Source: Mycobacterium paraffinicum
Lineage (GTDB): Bacteria > Actinomycetota > Actinomycetes > Mycobacteriales > Mycobacteriaceae
DNA: 49,870 nucleotides
Direction of reading: 5' to 3'
Assembly (NCBI RefSeq): GCF_001907675.1
Contig: NZ_MPNT01000039.1
Location: forward strand, 1-49,870
Made by a program: the position numbers and the translations under genes. Under the pieces are notes generated by a model. The model made no database searches. It saw only the letters and a program-made list of their open reading frames with translations, and was not told the origin of the DNA. Every line of letters starts with the position of its first letter. The first letter of the stretch is position 1. Positions 34,064 to 42,690 of this stretch are shown here, in pieces.

Positions 34064-36397
34064 TCAGCCCTCCTCCCGTGCGGTCAGCATGGCGATCGCG
34101 GCCTGACCCAGGGCGAGCCCGCCGTCGTTCGGCGGAACGGTGTGGTGGGTCAGCACCTCGAACCCGGCCAGCTGCAGCCGCTCTCGACATGCCTTGAGCA
34201 ACAGCACGTTCTGGAACACCCCGCCGGTGAGACCGACCAGCCGGGTGGCGCCGGCCACCTGATCGACCACCGTGGCGACGGCGTCCGCGACGGCCCGGTG
34301 GAACGCCGCGGCCAGCGGCGCGGGCCGCGCGCCGGCGTGCAGCGCCGACACCAGCGTCCGCACCATGGGGGCGGGGTCGATCACGCCGTCGGCGCGCACC
34401 GGCAGCGGCAGCGACGGCCCGGCCTGCCCGCCCGCGGCTTCCGCCAGCGCCTCCAGCTCGATCGCCGCCTGGCCTTCGTAGTCGATGCGGTGCCGCACAC
34501 CGAGCAGGGAGGCGACGGCGTCGAACAGGCGGCCCACGCTCGAGCAGGGCACGCAACCGGTCCCGGTCTCCAATTGCGAACGCGTGAGCCGCAATTCGTC
34601 CGGCGGCGCGGCGGCGACCGGCGCCAGGGCCGGGGTCCAGCCGATGCCGGCGGACCACAACTGGGACAGCGCCATCCGCCACGGGTTGCGCACCGCGGCG
34701 TCGCCGCCGGGCAGCGGCACCGCCAACAGGTGGCCCGCCCGGACGAATCGGTGGCTGTCGGTGCCCAGTTGGAGAATTTCGCCGCCCCAGATGGTCTGGT
34801 CGCATCCGTAACCGGTGCCGTCGAAGGAGACGCCGATGACGGGTTCGCCGAGGCGGCCGTGCTCGGCCAGCAGCGACACCACGTGCGCGTGGTGGTGCTG
34901 AACGAGGTGCAGCGGCCGGGCGTCGGCGCGGCGCTCCGCCCAGCTCCGGGTGTGGTATCCGGGATGCAGATCCGCGGCCAACCGCGCGGGCTCGCCACGG
35001 ATTTCGCTGAGCTGGCTCACCGCCCGCTCGAACGCCCGTAGCGTCTCCCAGGTGCCCATGTCGCCGATGTGGCCGGACAGGTACGCCCGCGGGCCGTCGG
35101 TGAGGCAGAACGTGTTCTTCAGTTCCCCGCCCACGGCCAGCACCGGTGGCCCCGAGATGTTCAGGTCGACCGGCAGCGGCGCATAGCCACGGGAGCGGCG
35201 GATCGGCAGTTCGCGACCGTCTACCACGCGGACCACCGAGTCGTCGCAGGGGACGTGAATCGGGCGGTCGTGGTCCAGCGTCGCATCGCAGAGCGCCGGA
35301 AGGCGCCGGGCGGCATCGTCATCGGTGAAGCAGATGGGTTCGTCGGAGCGGTTGGCGCTGGTGAGCACGAGGGCGTCGGGTACCGGCGCGGCGGCGCCCG
35401 GCACGGGCGCCAGGAGCAGGTGATGGAGGGGGGAGTAGGGCAGCATGAGGCCGAGCAGTGGACTGCCGGGCGCGACGGCGTCGGCGACCGGGGCGTCCGC
35501 CCGGCGCTTGAGCAGCGCGATCGGGCGGGCGGGCCCGAGCAGCGCCGCCGCCTCGGCCTCGTCGACGTAGGCGTATCTGCGCGCGATGTCGAGGTCGCGG
35601 ACCAGCATGGCAAAAGGTTTGCCGCCGCGGGCCTTTCGCGCACGCAGCGCGGCGACCGCCGCCCCGTCGCCGACGCTGCAGGCGAGGTGGTAGCCGCCGA
35701 CGCCCTTGATGGCCACCAGGGCGCCCGCGGCCAGCGCGCGCTGGGTGGCCGCCAGCGCGGCGTCCGCCCCGTCGGTGCGGCCGGCCGCCGACGAAAACCA
35801 CAGCGACGGGCCGCAATCGGGGCAGGCGATGGGCTGCGCGTGGAACCGGCGATCGGCCGGGTCGTGATATTCGGCGGCGCAGCGCTCACACATGGTGAAT
35901 CCCGCCATGGTGGTGGCCGGGCGGTCGTAGGGCAACTCGCGGATGATGGTGAATCGCGGCCCACAGTTGGTGCAGGTGACGAACGGGTGGCGGTAGCGCC
36001 GGTCGCGCGGGTCGAACAGCTCGGCGACGCAGTCGTCGCAAATCGCGATGTCGGGCGGAATCGGCGTCGTCCCGCCGGGCGCGGCGCGGCTGGCCACGAT
36101 CCGGAATTCGCGTCCGCGGCCGGCATCGGCGGCGAGTTCGCTGACCGTCACGTCGGTGATTCGGGCCAGCGGCGGCGCGTCGGCGCGCAGGCGCCGGCCG
36201 AATTCGGCCAGGCGTGCCCGCTCGCCCTGCACCTCGAGAAAGACGGCGCCGGAATCGTTGCCGACGAAACCGGACAGGCCGAGGTCGGTCGCGATGCGGT
36301 GGACGAAAGGCCGGAAGCCAACCCCCTGCACGACACCGGTCACGGTGAAGCGCTGCCGAATGTCGTCGTGCCGCAGCAGCAGGGGGGACGGGGTCAT
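34064..36397 (-). CDS. hypF: Carbamoyltransferase HypF
   Basis: 777 aa, full length. The acylphosphatase domain (about 10-100) has [14 protein letters not shown]. Two zinc-finger pairs follow ([20 protein letters not shown] and [17 protein letters not shown]). A YrdC-like domain has [15 protein letters not shown] and [16 protein letters not shown]. The Kae1-like C-terminal domain has [14 protein letters not shown] for metal and [12 protein letters not shown]. It converts carbamoyl phosphate and ATP to carbamoyl-AMP and passes the carbamoyl group to HypE. It begins two bases after the second hypC. Confidence 0.97.
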   Translation of the reverse strand: MTPSPLLLRHDDIRQRFTVTGVVQGVGFRPFVHRIATDLGLSGFVGNDSGAVFLEVQGERARLAEFGRRLRADAPPLARITDVTVSELAADAGRGREFRIVASRAAPGGTTPIPPDIAICDDCVAELFDPRDRRYRHPFVTCTNCGPRFTIIRELPYDRPATTMAGFTMCERCAAEYHDPADRRFHAQPIACPDCGPSLWFSSAAGRTDGADAALAATQRALAAGALVAIKGVGGYHLACSVGDGAAVAALRARKARGGKPFAMLVRDLDIARRYAYVDEAEAAALLGPARPIALLKRRADAPVADAVAPGSPLLGLMLPYSPLHHLLLAPVPGAAAPVPDALVLTSANRSDEPICFTDDDAARRLPALCDATLDHDRPIHVPCDDSVVRVVDGRELPIRRSRGYAPLPVDLNISGPPVLAVGGELKNTFCLTDGPRAYLSGHIGDMGTWETLRAFERAVSQLSEIRGEPARLAADLHPGYHTRSWAERRADARPLHLVQHHHAHVVSLLAEHGRLGEPVIGVSFDGTGYGCDQTIWGGEILQLGTDSHRFVRAGHLLAVPLPGGDAAVRNPWRMALSQLWSAGIGWTPALAPVAAAPPDELRLTRSQLETGTGCVPCSSVGRLFDAVASLLGVRHRIDYEGQAAIELEALAEAAGGQAGPSLPLPVRADGVIDPAPMVRTLVSALHAGARPAPLAAAFHRAVADAVATVVDQVAGATRLVGLTGGVFQNVLLLKACRERLQLAGFEVLTHHTVPPNDGGLALGQAAIAMLTAREEG

Positions 36398-36398
36398 C

Positions 36399-36665
36399 TC
36401 AGCCGCCCTCCCGGAGGTCGAACGGATCCGTGCGGCCCCTGCCCATCAACTCGAGGCCGGCCATCGCCTGCTCGGCGCCCTCGCGGTCCGTCTTTTCGAC
36501 GGCGAAGCCCATGTGGATGATGATCCAGTCGCCGGGGGCGAACGTCTCTTCCGGCAGCATGCCGACGTTGACCCTGCGCTGTTCGCCGGTCACGTCGACC
36601 AGCGCCAGCTGGCCCTCGTAGCCGTCCAGCATCCGGATCACTTGGCCGGGGATCCCTAAACACAT
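36399..36665 (-). CDS. hypC: Hydrogenase maturation chaperone HypC (copy 2, next to hypF)
   Basis: 88 aa. [20 protein letters not shown] carries the essential Cys2; [17 protein letters not shown] is the conserved middle. It starts four bases after the protease stop and is followed by hypF. Compared with copy 1, the tail is longer in Gly/Arg ([16 protein letters not shown]). The copy beside the protease may be the one that serves the large subunit; this is inference. Confidence 0.94.
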   Translation of the reverse strand: MCLGIPGQVIRMLDGYEGQLALVDVTGEQRRVNVGMLPEETFAPGDWIIIHMGFAVEKTDREGAEQAMAGLELMGRGRTDPFDLREGG

Positions 36666-36668
36666 GGC

Positions 36669-37166
36669 TCAGAGATCCTCTCGGCTGGCTGCCACCGGGC
36701 GTGACTGCAGTGCCGCGACGATCTCCTCGACGGCGCGCGCGGCGCGGGGAACCGCCCTGGCCACGGGTTCGGTGAGCCCGATGCCCTCCTCGACGCTGCC
36801 CGCCTCGCACCCGACGACGACCGTGTAGGGCGGATTGCCGCCCAGCGCCCGCAGGCTCGCGAAGACCGCGGCCGGATCCATGCTGTGGCCGTCGAAACCG
36901 ATTGTGGCCGAGCTGGCTTCATGGTCGGCCTGGAAGACGTGCAACGTGCCGGGGCTGCCGCGGCTGGGCACGGCGTCGACCAGGACCAGCGTGTCCCAGT
37001 CGTCGAGCAGGTCGTAGGCCAGGTGCATGCCGCTGATGCCGTAGTCGGTGACACGGACACTCGGATCGTCCCGGGAGATCTCGGCGGTGCGGATCACTTC
37101 GGATCCGAATCCGTCGTCGCCCAGGAAGATGTTGCCGATGCCGGCTACCAGGATGCGCGCTGTCAT
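36669..37166 (-). CDS. Hydrogenase maturation endopeptidase (HyaD/HupD family)
   Basis: 165 aa from ATG 37166. VAGIGNIFLGDDGFGSEVIR holds the first acidic nickel ligand, LVLVDAVPSRGSPGTLHVF the second, and GFDGHSMDPAAVFASL the His. The enzyme removes the C-terminal tail of the large subunit after nickel insertion, here predicted to cut after the His of DPCLPCGVH in HhyL and release 22 residues. It lies between the 39-aa membrane peptide and the second hypC. Confidence 0.92.
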   Translation of the reverse strand: MTARILVAGIGNIFLGDDGFGSEVIRTAEISRDDPSVRVTDYGISGMHLAYDLLDDWDTLVLVDAVPSRGSPGTLHVFQADHEASSATIGFDGHSMDPAAVFASLRALGGNPPYTVVVGCEAGSVEEGIGLTEPVARAVPRAARAVEEIVAALQSRPVAASREDL

Positions 37167-37179
37167 TCCCCGGGGCCGG

Positions 37180-37299
37180 TCACATCCGCCTGAGCTTGAG
37201 GTAGCGGCGGGCATCGGGCAGGGATACCACCCCCAGCACCAATCCGACCGCGAGCACCAATGCGATGATCGCGACGAATATCCAACCCAGGATCTCCAT
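37180..37299 (-). CDS. 39-aa membrane peptide (DUF6893-like)
   Basis: ATG 37299 to TGA 37180-37182, with AAAGGAG 8 bases upstream. A single membrane helix covers about residues 4-25 (LGWIFVAIIALVLAVGLVLG), followed by a basic tail SLPDARRYLKLRRM that should stay in the cytoplasm. It starts 12 bases after the stop of the 441-aa protein and ends 13 bases before the protease start, in a tightly packed operon. I recall a DUF6893 small-protein family of this type, but could not check. As HhyS and HhyL have no signal or anchor, a one-helix peptide made in the same operon could tether the enzyme or an electron carrier to the membrane; this is a hypothesis. Confidence 0.8.
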   Translation of the reverse strand: MEILGWIFVAIIALVLAVGLVLGVVSLPDARRYLKLRRM

Positions 37300-37311
37300 C
37301 TCGAACTCCTT

Positions 37312-38637
37312 TCACGAGTTTGCCGGGCTGCGTTGAGCCTCCAGAGGCTCGATTTCGTCGGGGGAGAAGTACAGGTATCGGCCGTACCAGTCGTGCAGGT
37401 CGGCCGCCGGGTCATCCTCGACGACGACGCCGACGTGCTTGTTGCCCTCGACGTCTTCGTGCACGGAGGTGACGCGTGCCGTCTTGCCGGCGACGAAGAT
37501 GTCCTGCGCGTCGGCGTTTCGCCTCGGCCGCAACCGGACCTGGCTGCCGCGCGCCACCCGGACGCCGTTCACCAGCACCGCGTCGATTTCCGGACGAACC
37601 GCGTTGTCGGCCAGCGGGTCCCACCAATCGATCCCCTCCGGGATCTCCGGGACCAGCCCCGGGCTCGCGTGGGGATCGCGCAGCACGCCGTGCAGGCGCG
37701 CCATGGCCTCGGGGGACATGGCGTCGCACTGGTCGATGATCCGCGCCGCGCGCGGATCGGTGGCGCGGGCCTGCGCCTTCTCCTCGTCCGTCATGGTCAT
37801 CACGCGCAGGGTGAGGATTTCGTCGATCTCCGTGCAGTCGTACAGCGCCGTGTCGCTCTGTTCGGCGACCTCGGGGTGGTCGTAGAGGATGATCGGCGAG
37901 ATCAGCAGCGAGTCGTGCGTGCCGGGCGGGCCGGCCAGCACCGGGAAGCAGCGGTGCTGGGCGCACCGGGACACCGCGTCGGCCGCGGCCGGCGGCGGCT
38001 CGAGCAGCGAAACGAACTGCCCGCGCCCGACTTCGGCGATCAGGTGCGTGCCGATCATCGACCGTGCGATCGCGTCGTTCTTGTCCACCGCGCCGGCACC
38101 GACGTTGCGGACCCGCACGGACACCCGGCACAGGTCGCCGTCCGCCTCGCCGGCGACCGTCAACACGCCACGCACCTCAAGTCGTTCGCGCACCAGGCGC
38201 CCACCGTCGATCGCCTCGACGTCCGTGCCCGCGTCCGCCGTCACCGACAGCGTCCAGGTTGGCCCGTCCAAGGAGACAGGGCCGAAGGACATTTCGCACT
38301 CGACCGCCTCGTCCCAGGTGAGCCACGAACCACCCGGGGTGGTCAGCTCGTCGACGGGCTCGTATTCGTTCTGGGCGACTTCCCGCTCGGCCCTTCGGTG
38401 TTGAAGCTGCAGGAACCGCACCGCCAGGTTCAGCTCCCTGGCCCCGTCGACCAGGAACTGCGCCGCCAGGCTGTCGTCCTCGCCCAGGCCCGCGTCGGCC
38501 GCACCGGGTGGTCCCAGAACGCCGAATTGCCAGCGGGATTGATTTTTGGTCGACGTCCCCCGGTAGGGGTAGAGCAGGTAACCCTCGTAGAGGACCGCGT
38601 CGGCGACAGCGCGGGCCCGGTCCCGATCCTCGGTCAC
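37312..38637 (-). CDS. Uncharacterised 441-aa protein of the hydrogenase locus
   Basis: Starts at GTG 38637, which overlaps the DUF6084 stop (GTGA). N-terminal VADAVLYEGYLLYPYRGTST, then a beta-rich middle (WTLSVTADAGTDVEAIDGGR, GDLCRVSVRVRNVGAGAVDK, MIGTHLIAEVGRGQFVSLLE). A helical segment (MTDEEKAQARATDPRAARII) precedes a C-terminal SH3-like part (VARGSQVRLRPR, GKTARVTSVHEDVEGNKHVG, WYGRYLYFSPDEIEPL). No signal, membrane helix or Cys cluster. I do not recognise a characterised family. Its place between DUF6084 and the protease suggests maturation, assembly or electron transfer. Confidence 0.85.
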   Translation of the reverse strand: MTEDRDRARAVADAVLYEGYLLYPYRGTSTKNQSRWQFGVLGPPGAADAGLGEDDSLAAQFLVDGARELNLAVRFLQLQHRRAEREVAQNEYEPVDELTTPGGSWLTWDEAVECEMSFGPVSLDGPTWTLSVTADAGTDVEAIDGGRLVRERLEVRGVLTVAGEADGDLCRVSVRVRNVGAGAVDKNDAIARSMIGTHLIAEVGRGQFVSLLEPPPAAADAVSRCAQHRCFPVLAGPPGTHDSLLISPIILYDHPEVAEQSDTALYDCTEIDEILTLRVMTMTDEEKAQARATDPRAARIIDQCDAMSPEAMARLHGVLRDPHASPGLVPEIPEGIDWWDPLADNAVRPEIDAVLVNGVRVARGSQVRLRPRRNADAQDIFVAGKTARVTSVHEDVEGNKHVGVVVEDDPAADLHDWYGRYLYFSPDEIEPLEAQRSPANS

Positions 38638-39278
38638 CGCGCCGTCTCCCGGTCCGCCTCCAACAGTGCGGCGATCGCGTGGTCGAGATCGAGCAGCCCG
38701 TGCGCCGACTTGTAGGCGGCCAGCGCGCTGATGGTTTCGTGACTCAGCCGCAGCCAACCGGCGTTCGGATAGTGCTGGGCCATCAGTTGCCGCCACACGG
38801 TGACCGGCATGTCGTAGCGGTATTCGCAGTCCCACGGCACCTGCTGGACGGAGAAGCCGCGCTCGGATTTGACGAAAACGGTTCCGCTGAACAGGAACTG
38901 GAGCGGCAGCGCGCCTTCGCGCAACGCGTGCAGATACTTGGCGGCGGCGACCTCGAAGTCGTAGGTGCAGTCGAGGGGCAGCGCCGCCGTCGTGGTGCCG
39001 GTGAAGCCCGGCACCATCGCGGTGCAGTGCTGCCACAGGAAGGTGCGCTGGGTGCTCGCCCAGCGTTCGCGCGGGCCGAACAAATCGGTCAGCCCCGCGG
39101 CCTCGTCGTCGGAGTAGGACCGCCGCAGCGGTTCGATGCGGACCTGGCAGCGCAGGGCGATCGCGTGCACAGGGTCGTCGGCGGCTCCGGTGGTCACCGC
39201 GACGCATGCAGTCAGGACCGGGCTGACGGTGTACGGTTCGGGCGCCACGTCGAGGACCGTGAAGTCGATGTCCATCAT
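38634..39278 (-). CDS. DUF6084 protein of the hydrogenase locus
   Basis: 214 aa from ATG 39278 (ATGA overlap with DUF5947; a second ATG follows at once). Start MMDIDFTVLDVAPEPYTVSP; middle CQVRIEPLRRSYSDDEAAGL, LFGPRERWASTQRTFLW, and C-terminal VPWDCEYRYDMPVTVWRQL. Recognised as DUF6084, known only from actinobacterial hydrogenase gene sets as I recall. The beta-rich pattern and the lack of Cys motifs suggest a structural or assembly factor. Confidence 0.8.
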   Translation of the reverse strand: MMDIDFTVLDVAPEPYTVSPVLTACVAVTTGAADDPVHAIALRCQVRIEPLRRSYSDDEAAGLTDLFGPRERWASTQRTFLWQHCTAMVPGFTGTTTAALPLDCTYDFEVAAAKYLHALREGALPLQFLFSGTVFVKSERGFSVQQVPWDCEYRYDMPVTVWRQLMAQHYPNAGWLRLSHETISALAAYKSAHGLLDLDHAIAALLEADRETAR

Positions 39279-39913
39279 GGCGGCGTTCCACAGGGCGATT
39301 CCACCGCGCGGGCCTGGAGGTGGGAGAAGAAGCCGTCGATGAACGCGCGGGCCTCCTGTCCCCCGTCGAAGCCACGCCACAGCATGCGCAGGCGCCCGAC
39401 GAATTCGTAGCAGGCGTCGATGGGGACCAGATAGGTCTGCGGCGGGCCGGTTTCGGGGACCCGGACCAACAGCGCCTCCACGTCGTCGGCCAGCAGACCC
39501 ACCCGCGCGTCGGCGCCGCTGAGCGTGTCCCAAACATCCAGCGCGAGTTCGGATTCGCACGCCCCGGCCGGGCCCGGGTAGAAGGCGACGGTGCGCCCGA
39601 GTGCGGAGTTGGTGAAGAAGAAGGCCACCCCCACGGGAATCTGCAGCGCCTCCCACGCGCGGCGGTCCAGCGCGAACTCGGGGAAGGACAGATACCGGTC
39701 GGGCACGGCGCGGTAGCGCAGTTCGGCCTGGGCGTCGGTGAACAGCAGATAGCAGGCCCGGCACACGCACATGAGCTGCCGGTCGGCCACGTTCACCACA
39801 TGCTGGTGAGAATCGGCGATCGATTCCGAGCACATCTCGCACCGCTCGCCGGCCGGTTCGGGGGCCGCCCGGTTGCTGCGGATGCGGGTCAGGACGTCGT
39901 ACGGGGTGGTCAT
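39275..39913 (-). CDS. DUF5947 protein with a zinc-ribbon-like site
   Basis: 212 aa from ATG 39913 (ATGA overlap with hhyE). Near the start, CEMCSESIADSHQHVVN and CVCRACYLLF give two CxxC pairs (about 26-29 and 49-54), a likely zinc or Fe-S site. The body has YRAVPDRYLSFPEFALDRRA, VAFFFTNSALGRTVAFYPGP and YEFVGRLRMLWRGFDGG. Recognised as DUF5947. Function unknown; the four-gene overlap chain with hhyE, DUF6084 and the 441-aa gene suggests the products act together. Confidence 0.8.
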   Translation of the reverse strand: MTTPYDVLTRIRSNRAAPEPAGERCEMCSESIADSHQHVVNVADRQLMCVCRACYLLFTDAQAELRYRAVPDRYLSFPEFALDRRAWEALQIPVGVAFFFTNSALGRTVAFYPGPAGACESELALDVWDTLSGADARVGLLADDVEALLVRVPETGPPQTYLVPIDACYEFVGRLRMLWRGFDGGQEARAFIDGFFSHLQARAVESPCGTPP

Positions 39914-40818
39914 GCCGGGGCGCCCATCACGTGCACCGGTTCACGGGGCGGCAGCGCCACCGACAGCACGCCGTCACGCGTCAACAGCGGAAGCGGGTCC
40001 AGGTGCGCGCCGTTGACGCCGGCACCCGCGTGCACGGCGTCGAAGTCCGTCTGGCAGCGGGGGCAACGTAGTTGCGCCCCATGCAATTTCGCGCCGGCGA
40101 GGCTGGCGTCGCAGGCCGGGCAGTGGTCCCGATATGCGAACGTCTGGTCGCCGACCCGGCACGCCAGCACGGTGGTCGCGCCGACCCGGTAACCCGCCAC
40201 CTCGCCGGGCGCCAGCTCGGCCAGCTCGGGCGCGGGATGCCAGCTGCCGGACCCGTTGGAATGCACGCGCGCCAGCAGCGATTCGGCCGGGATGACGCCT
40301 GGGGTACCGGGCTCGGCCGTCACCACCTCGATCGACGAGACCTCGGGCGCCGCGGCGCGCACCGCGTCCTCGACGGCCAACTCCAGCGTCACCGCCGACG
40401 ACGGACAGCTCTTGCAGCTGCCCGTGAACGCCAACCGCACGGTGTCGCCGTCGACTTCGATGAGGTCGACGTCCCCGCCGTGCGAGCCGAGGTACGGCCG
40501 CACCCGGTCCAGCGCGTCGGACACCCGGCGGTGAACGTCGTGCGGGTGCAGGCCGTGCACAAGGAGCAGGCTGGCCACCAGGTCGTCGGTGGCCAGCCGC
40601 TCGGCTGTGGCCGGGCCGCCCGCCTGCAGCAGGCACTGCATGATCCGTTGCAGCCCAGCCCCGTAGAGCCCGACCACTTCGCGGACCAGCTCAGTCGCAC
40701 GCTCCTGTGCGGCCGGCCCACTGGCCGCGCAGGCATCCAGGAGGGTCTGGATCCGATCGCCCGCTGTGCGCCACCGCGCCTCGCTTTCGTCAAGGGTGTC
40801 CGGGCGATCCACCTTCAC
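39910..40818 (-). CDS. hhyE: Fe-S protein with NifU-like and Rieske-like domains (HhyE)
   Basis: 302 aa. A helical N-terminus (1-95) is followed by a NifU C-terminal-like domain, VRPYLGSHGGDVDLIEVDGD then FTGSCKSCPSSAVTLELAVE with CxxC at about 134-137. A Rieske-like beta domain (about 200-285) has VLACRVGDQTFAYRDHCPAC and LRCPRCQTDFDAVHAG. The ligands look like CPAC...CPRC, where a true Rieske protein has CxH and CxxH. The position right after hhyL fits M. smegmatis HhyE, which as I recall is required for Hhy hydrogenase activity in vivo and was proposed to pass electrons to the respiratory chain. Confidence 0.85.
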   Translation of the reverse strand: MKVDRPDTLDESEARWRTAGDRIQTLLDACAASGPAAQERATELVREVVGLYGAGLQRIMQCLLQAGGPATAERLATDDLVASLLLVHGLHPHDVHRRVSDALDRVRPYLGSHGGDVDLIEVDGDTVRLAFTGSCKSCPSSAVTLELAVEDAVRAAAPEVSSIEVVTAEPGTPGVIPAESLLARVHSNGSGSWHPAPELAELAPGEVAGYRVGATTVLACRVGDQTFAYRDHCPACDASLAGAKLHGAQLRCPRCQTDFDAVHAGAGVNGAHLDPLPLLTRDGVLSVALPPREPVHVMGAPA

Positions 40819-42618
40819 TCACTCCCCGGCGGGCGACTGTGTCGGTGTGTGCAGTCTGTCGAGGGTCTTGCCCTTACCCAGATACATGTGCACACCGCAG
40901 GGCAGACACGGATCGAAGCTGCGCACCGTGCGCATCACGTCGATGCCCTTGAAATTCTCCCGGCCGTTCTCCTCGAAGATCGGCTGGCCTTGCACCGCGT
41001 CCTCGTACGGGCCCGGCGTGCCGTAGCTGTCGCGCGGGTTGGCGTTCCACGGGGTGGGCGGGTACGGGTGGTAGTTGGCGATCTTGCCATCCCGGATCAC
41101 CAAGTGGTGGCTGAGCACACCGCGGACCGCCTCGGTGAACCCGCACCCGATGGCCTCGTCGGGCACCTCGAAGCGCTCCCACGTCTTGGTGCGCCCGGCG
41201 CGGATCTCCTCCAACGCCTTCTCGGTGAAATGCAGCGCGCACGCCGCCGCGTAGGCCTGGAAGTAGGTGCGGGCCCGGTCACGCTCGATCGTGTTGCTGC
41301 CGTACTGCGGTATCTTCCACTCGAACTCCACCGGACCCTTCAGCGCGGTCTTGGGCAGGTTGATCTTGACGCTGTTCCCGGTCGCCTTGACATAGCCGAT
41401 GTCGACCAGGCCGGCCAGCGCGGTAGCCCACAACCGGGCCAGCGGGCCGCCGCCGGTGTCCAGCGCCAGGTGGTCCTTGCCGTCGAACCAGCGCGGCGAC
41501 ATGACCCAGCTGTATTTGCCGCCGTCTAAGTCCCGCTTCTGGGGGTGCGGGTTGGTGTGCTGGTTCCAGGGGTGCCGCCGGTCGACCGCGTTCCCCAGCG
41601 GATCGGTCTTGACGAACATCTCCTGGTCGGTCCAGTCGTCGTAATACGAACTGCCCAAAAGGATCCGGATGCCGAGGTTGATGTCGACCAGCGAGTGGGT
41701 GACCAGCTTGCCGTCGACCACCACGCCCGGGGTCACGAACATCGCGTTCCCCCAGCGCTCCATGTCCTGGTACGCGAAGTTGCACACCTCGGGGTCCTGG
41801 AAGGAGCCCCAGCAGCCGAGCAGGGTGCGGCGCAGCCCGACGTTCTCGTAACCGGGCAGCGCTTCGTAGAAGAAGTCGAACAGGTCGTCGTGCATGGGCA
41901 CGACCTTCTTCATGAACTCCACATAGCGCATCAGCCGCGTCATGTAGTCGGTCATCAGCTGGATGGTCGCGACGGTGCCGACCCCGCCGGGGTACAGCGT
42001 GGACGGGTGGACGTGACGACCCTCCATGAGGCAGAACATCTCTCGCGTCCAGCGGCTGACCGCCAGGGCCTCGCGGTAGAACTCGCCGGTGAACGGGTTG
42101 AGCGACCGCATGATGTCGGCGATCGTCCGGTATCCGTGCGCGCCGGCCTGCGGCGCCTGGGTCTTCTCCGCCAGGGCGAGCACGCTCGGGTTGGTCTCGG
42201 AGACCATCTTCTCGCAGAAGTCGACCCCGACCAGGTTCTCCTGGAAGATGTTGTGGTCGAACATGTATTCCGCGGCCTCGCCGAGGTTGACGATCCACTC
42301 GCCGAGGTGCGGCGGCTTGACCCCGTAGGCCATGTTCTGCGCGTAGCACGAGCAGGTGGCGTGGTTGTCGCCGCAGATGCCGCAGATCCGGCTGGTGATG
42401 AAGTGCGCGTCGCGCGGATCCTTGCCCTTCATGAAGATCGAGTAGCCGCGGAAGATCGACGAGGTGCTGTGGCACTCGACGACCTGTCGGTTCTCGAAGT
42501 CGATCTTGGTGTAGATACCCAAGCTGCCGACGATTCTGGTGATGGGATCCCAGGCCATGTCGACCAGTTGGCTGGGTTCCCGCTTGGCGTGCATGGGTTC
42601 AGGGGTGATGGTTGCCAT
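40819..42618 (-). CDS. hhyL: Group 1h [NiFe]-hydrogenase large subunit
   Basis: 599 aa. The N-terminal nickel motif is SRICGICGDNHATCSCYAQN; the C-terminal motif is SFDPCLPCGVH, with the four Cys that hold Ni-Fe. A tail of 22 residues (starts MYLGKGKTLDRL) follows the His and should be removed by the maturation protease. MAWDPITRIVGSLGIYTKID and YRTIADIMRSLNPFTGEFYR are typical of the actinobacterial high-affinity group (1h, formerly group 5), whose members can oxidise atmospheric H2. No signal sequence, so cytoplasmic. The stop is next to the hhyE ATG. Confidence 0.96.
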   Translation of the reverse strand: MATITPEPMHAKREPSQLVDMAWDPITRIVGSLGIYTKIDFENRQVVECHSTSSIFRGYSIFMKGKDPRDAHFITSRICGICGDNHATCSCYAQNMAYGVKPPHLGEWIVNLGEAAEYMFDHNIFQENLVGVDFCEKMVSETNPSVLALAEKTQAPQAGAHGYRTIADIMRSLNPFTGEFYREALAVSRWTREMFCLMEGRHVHPSTLYPGGVGTVATIQLMTDYMTRLMRYVEFMKKVVPMHDDLFDFFYEALPGYENVGLRRTLLGCWGSFQDPEVCNFAYQDMERWGNAMFVTPGVVVDGKLVTHSLVDINLGIRILLGSSYYDDWTDQEMFVKTDPLGNAVDRRHPWNQHTNPHPQKRDLDGGKYSWVMSPRWFDGKDHLALDTGGGPLARLWATALAGLVDIGYVKATGNSVKINLPKTALKGPVEFEWKIPQYGSNTIERDRARTYFQAYAAACALHFTEKALEEIRAGRTKTWERFEVPDEAIGCGFTEAVRGVLSHHLVIRDGKIANYHPYPPTPWNANPRDSYGTPGPYEDAVQGQPIFEENGRENFKGIDVMRTVRSFDPCLPCGVHMYLGKGKTLDRLHTPTQSPAGE

Positions 42619-42690
42619 TGCAGTACCGCTCTCCGCCCCGAGGGCTCCTGTGGTGAGAACGAAACGCGCCGACCCGGTAGCCGAGGTGGC

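Noticed and set aside
33386..35041. 551-codon plus-strand frame opposite the SIS-HypC and hypF genes
   Set aside because: Gly/Arg/His-rich shadow of well-supported minus-strand genes with conserved motifs.
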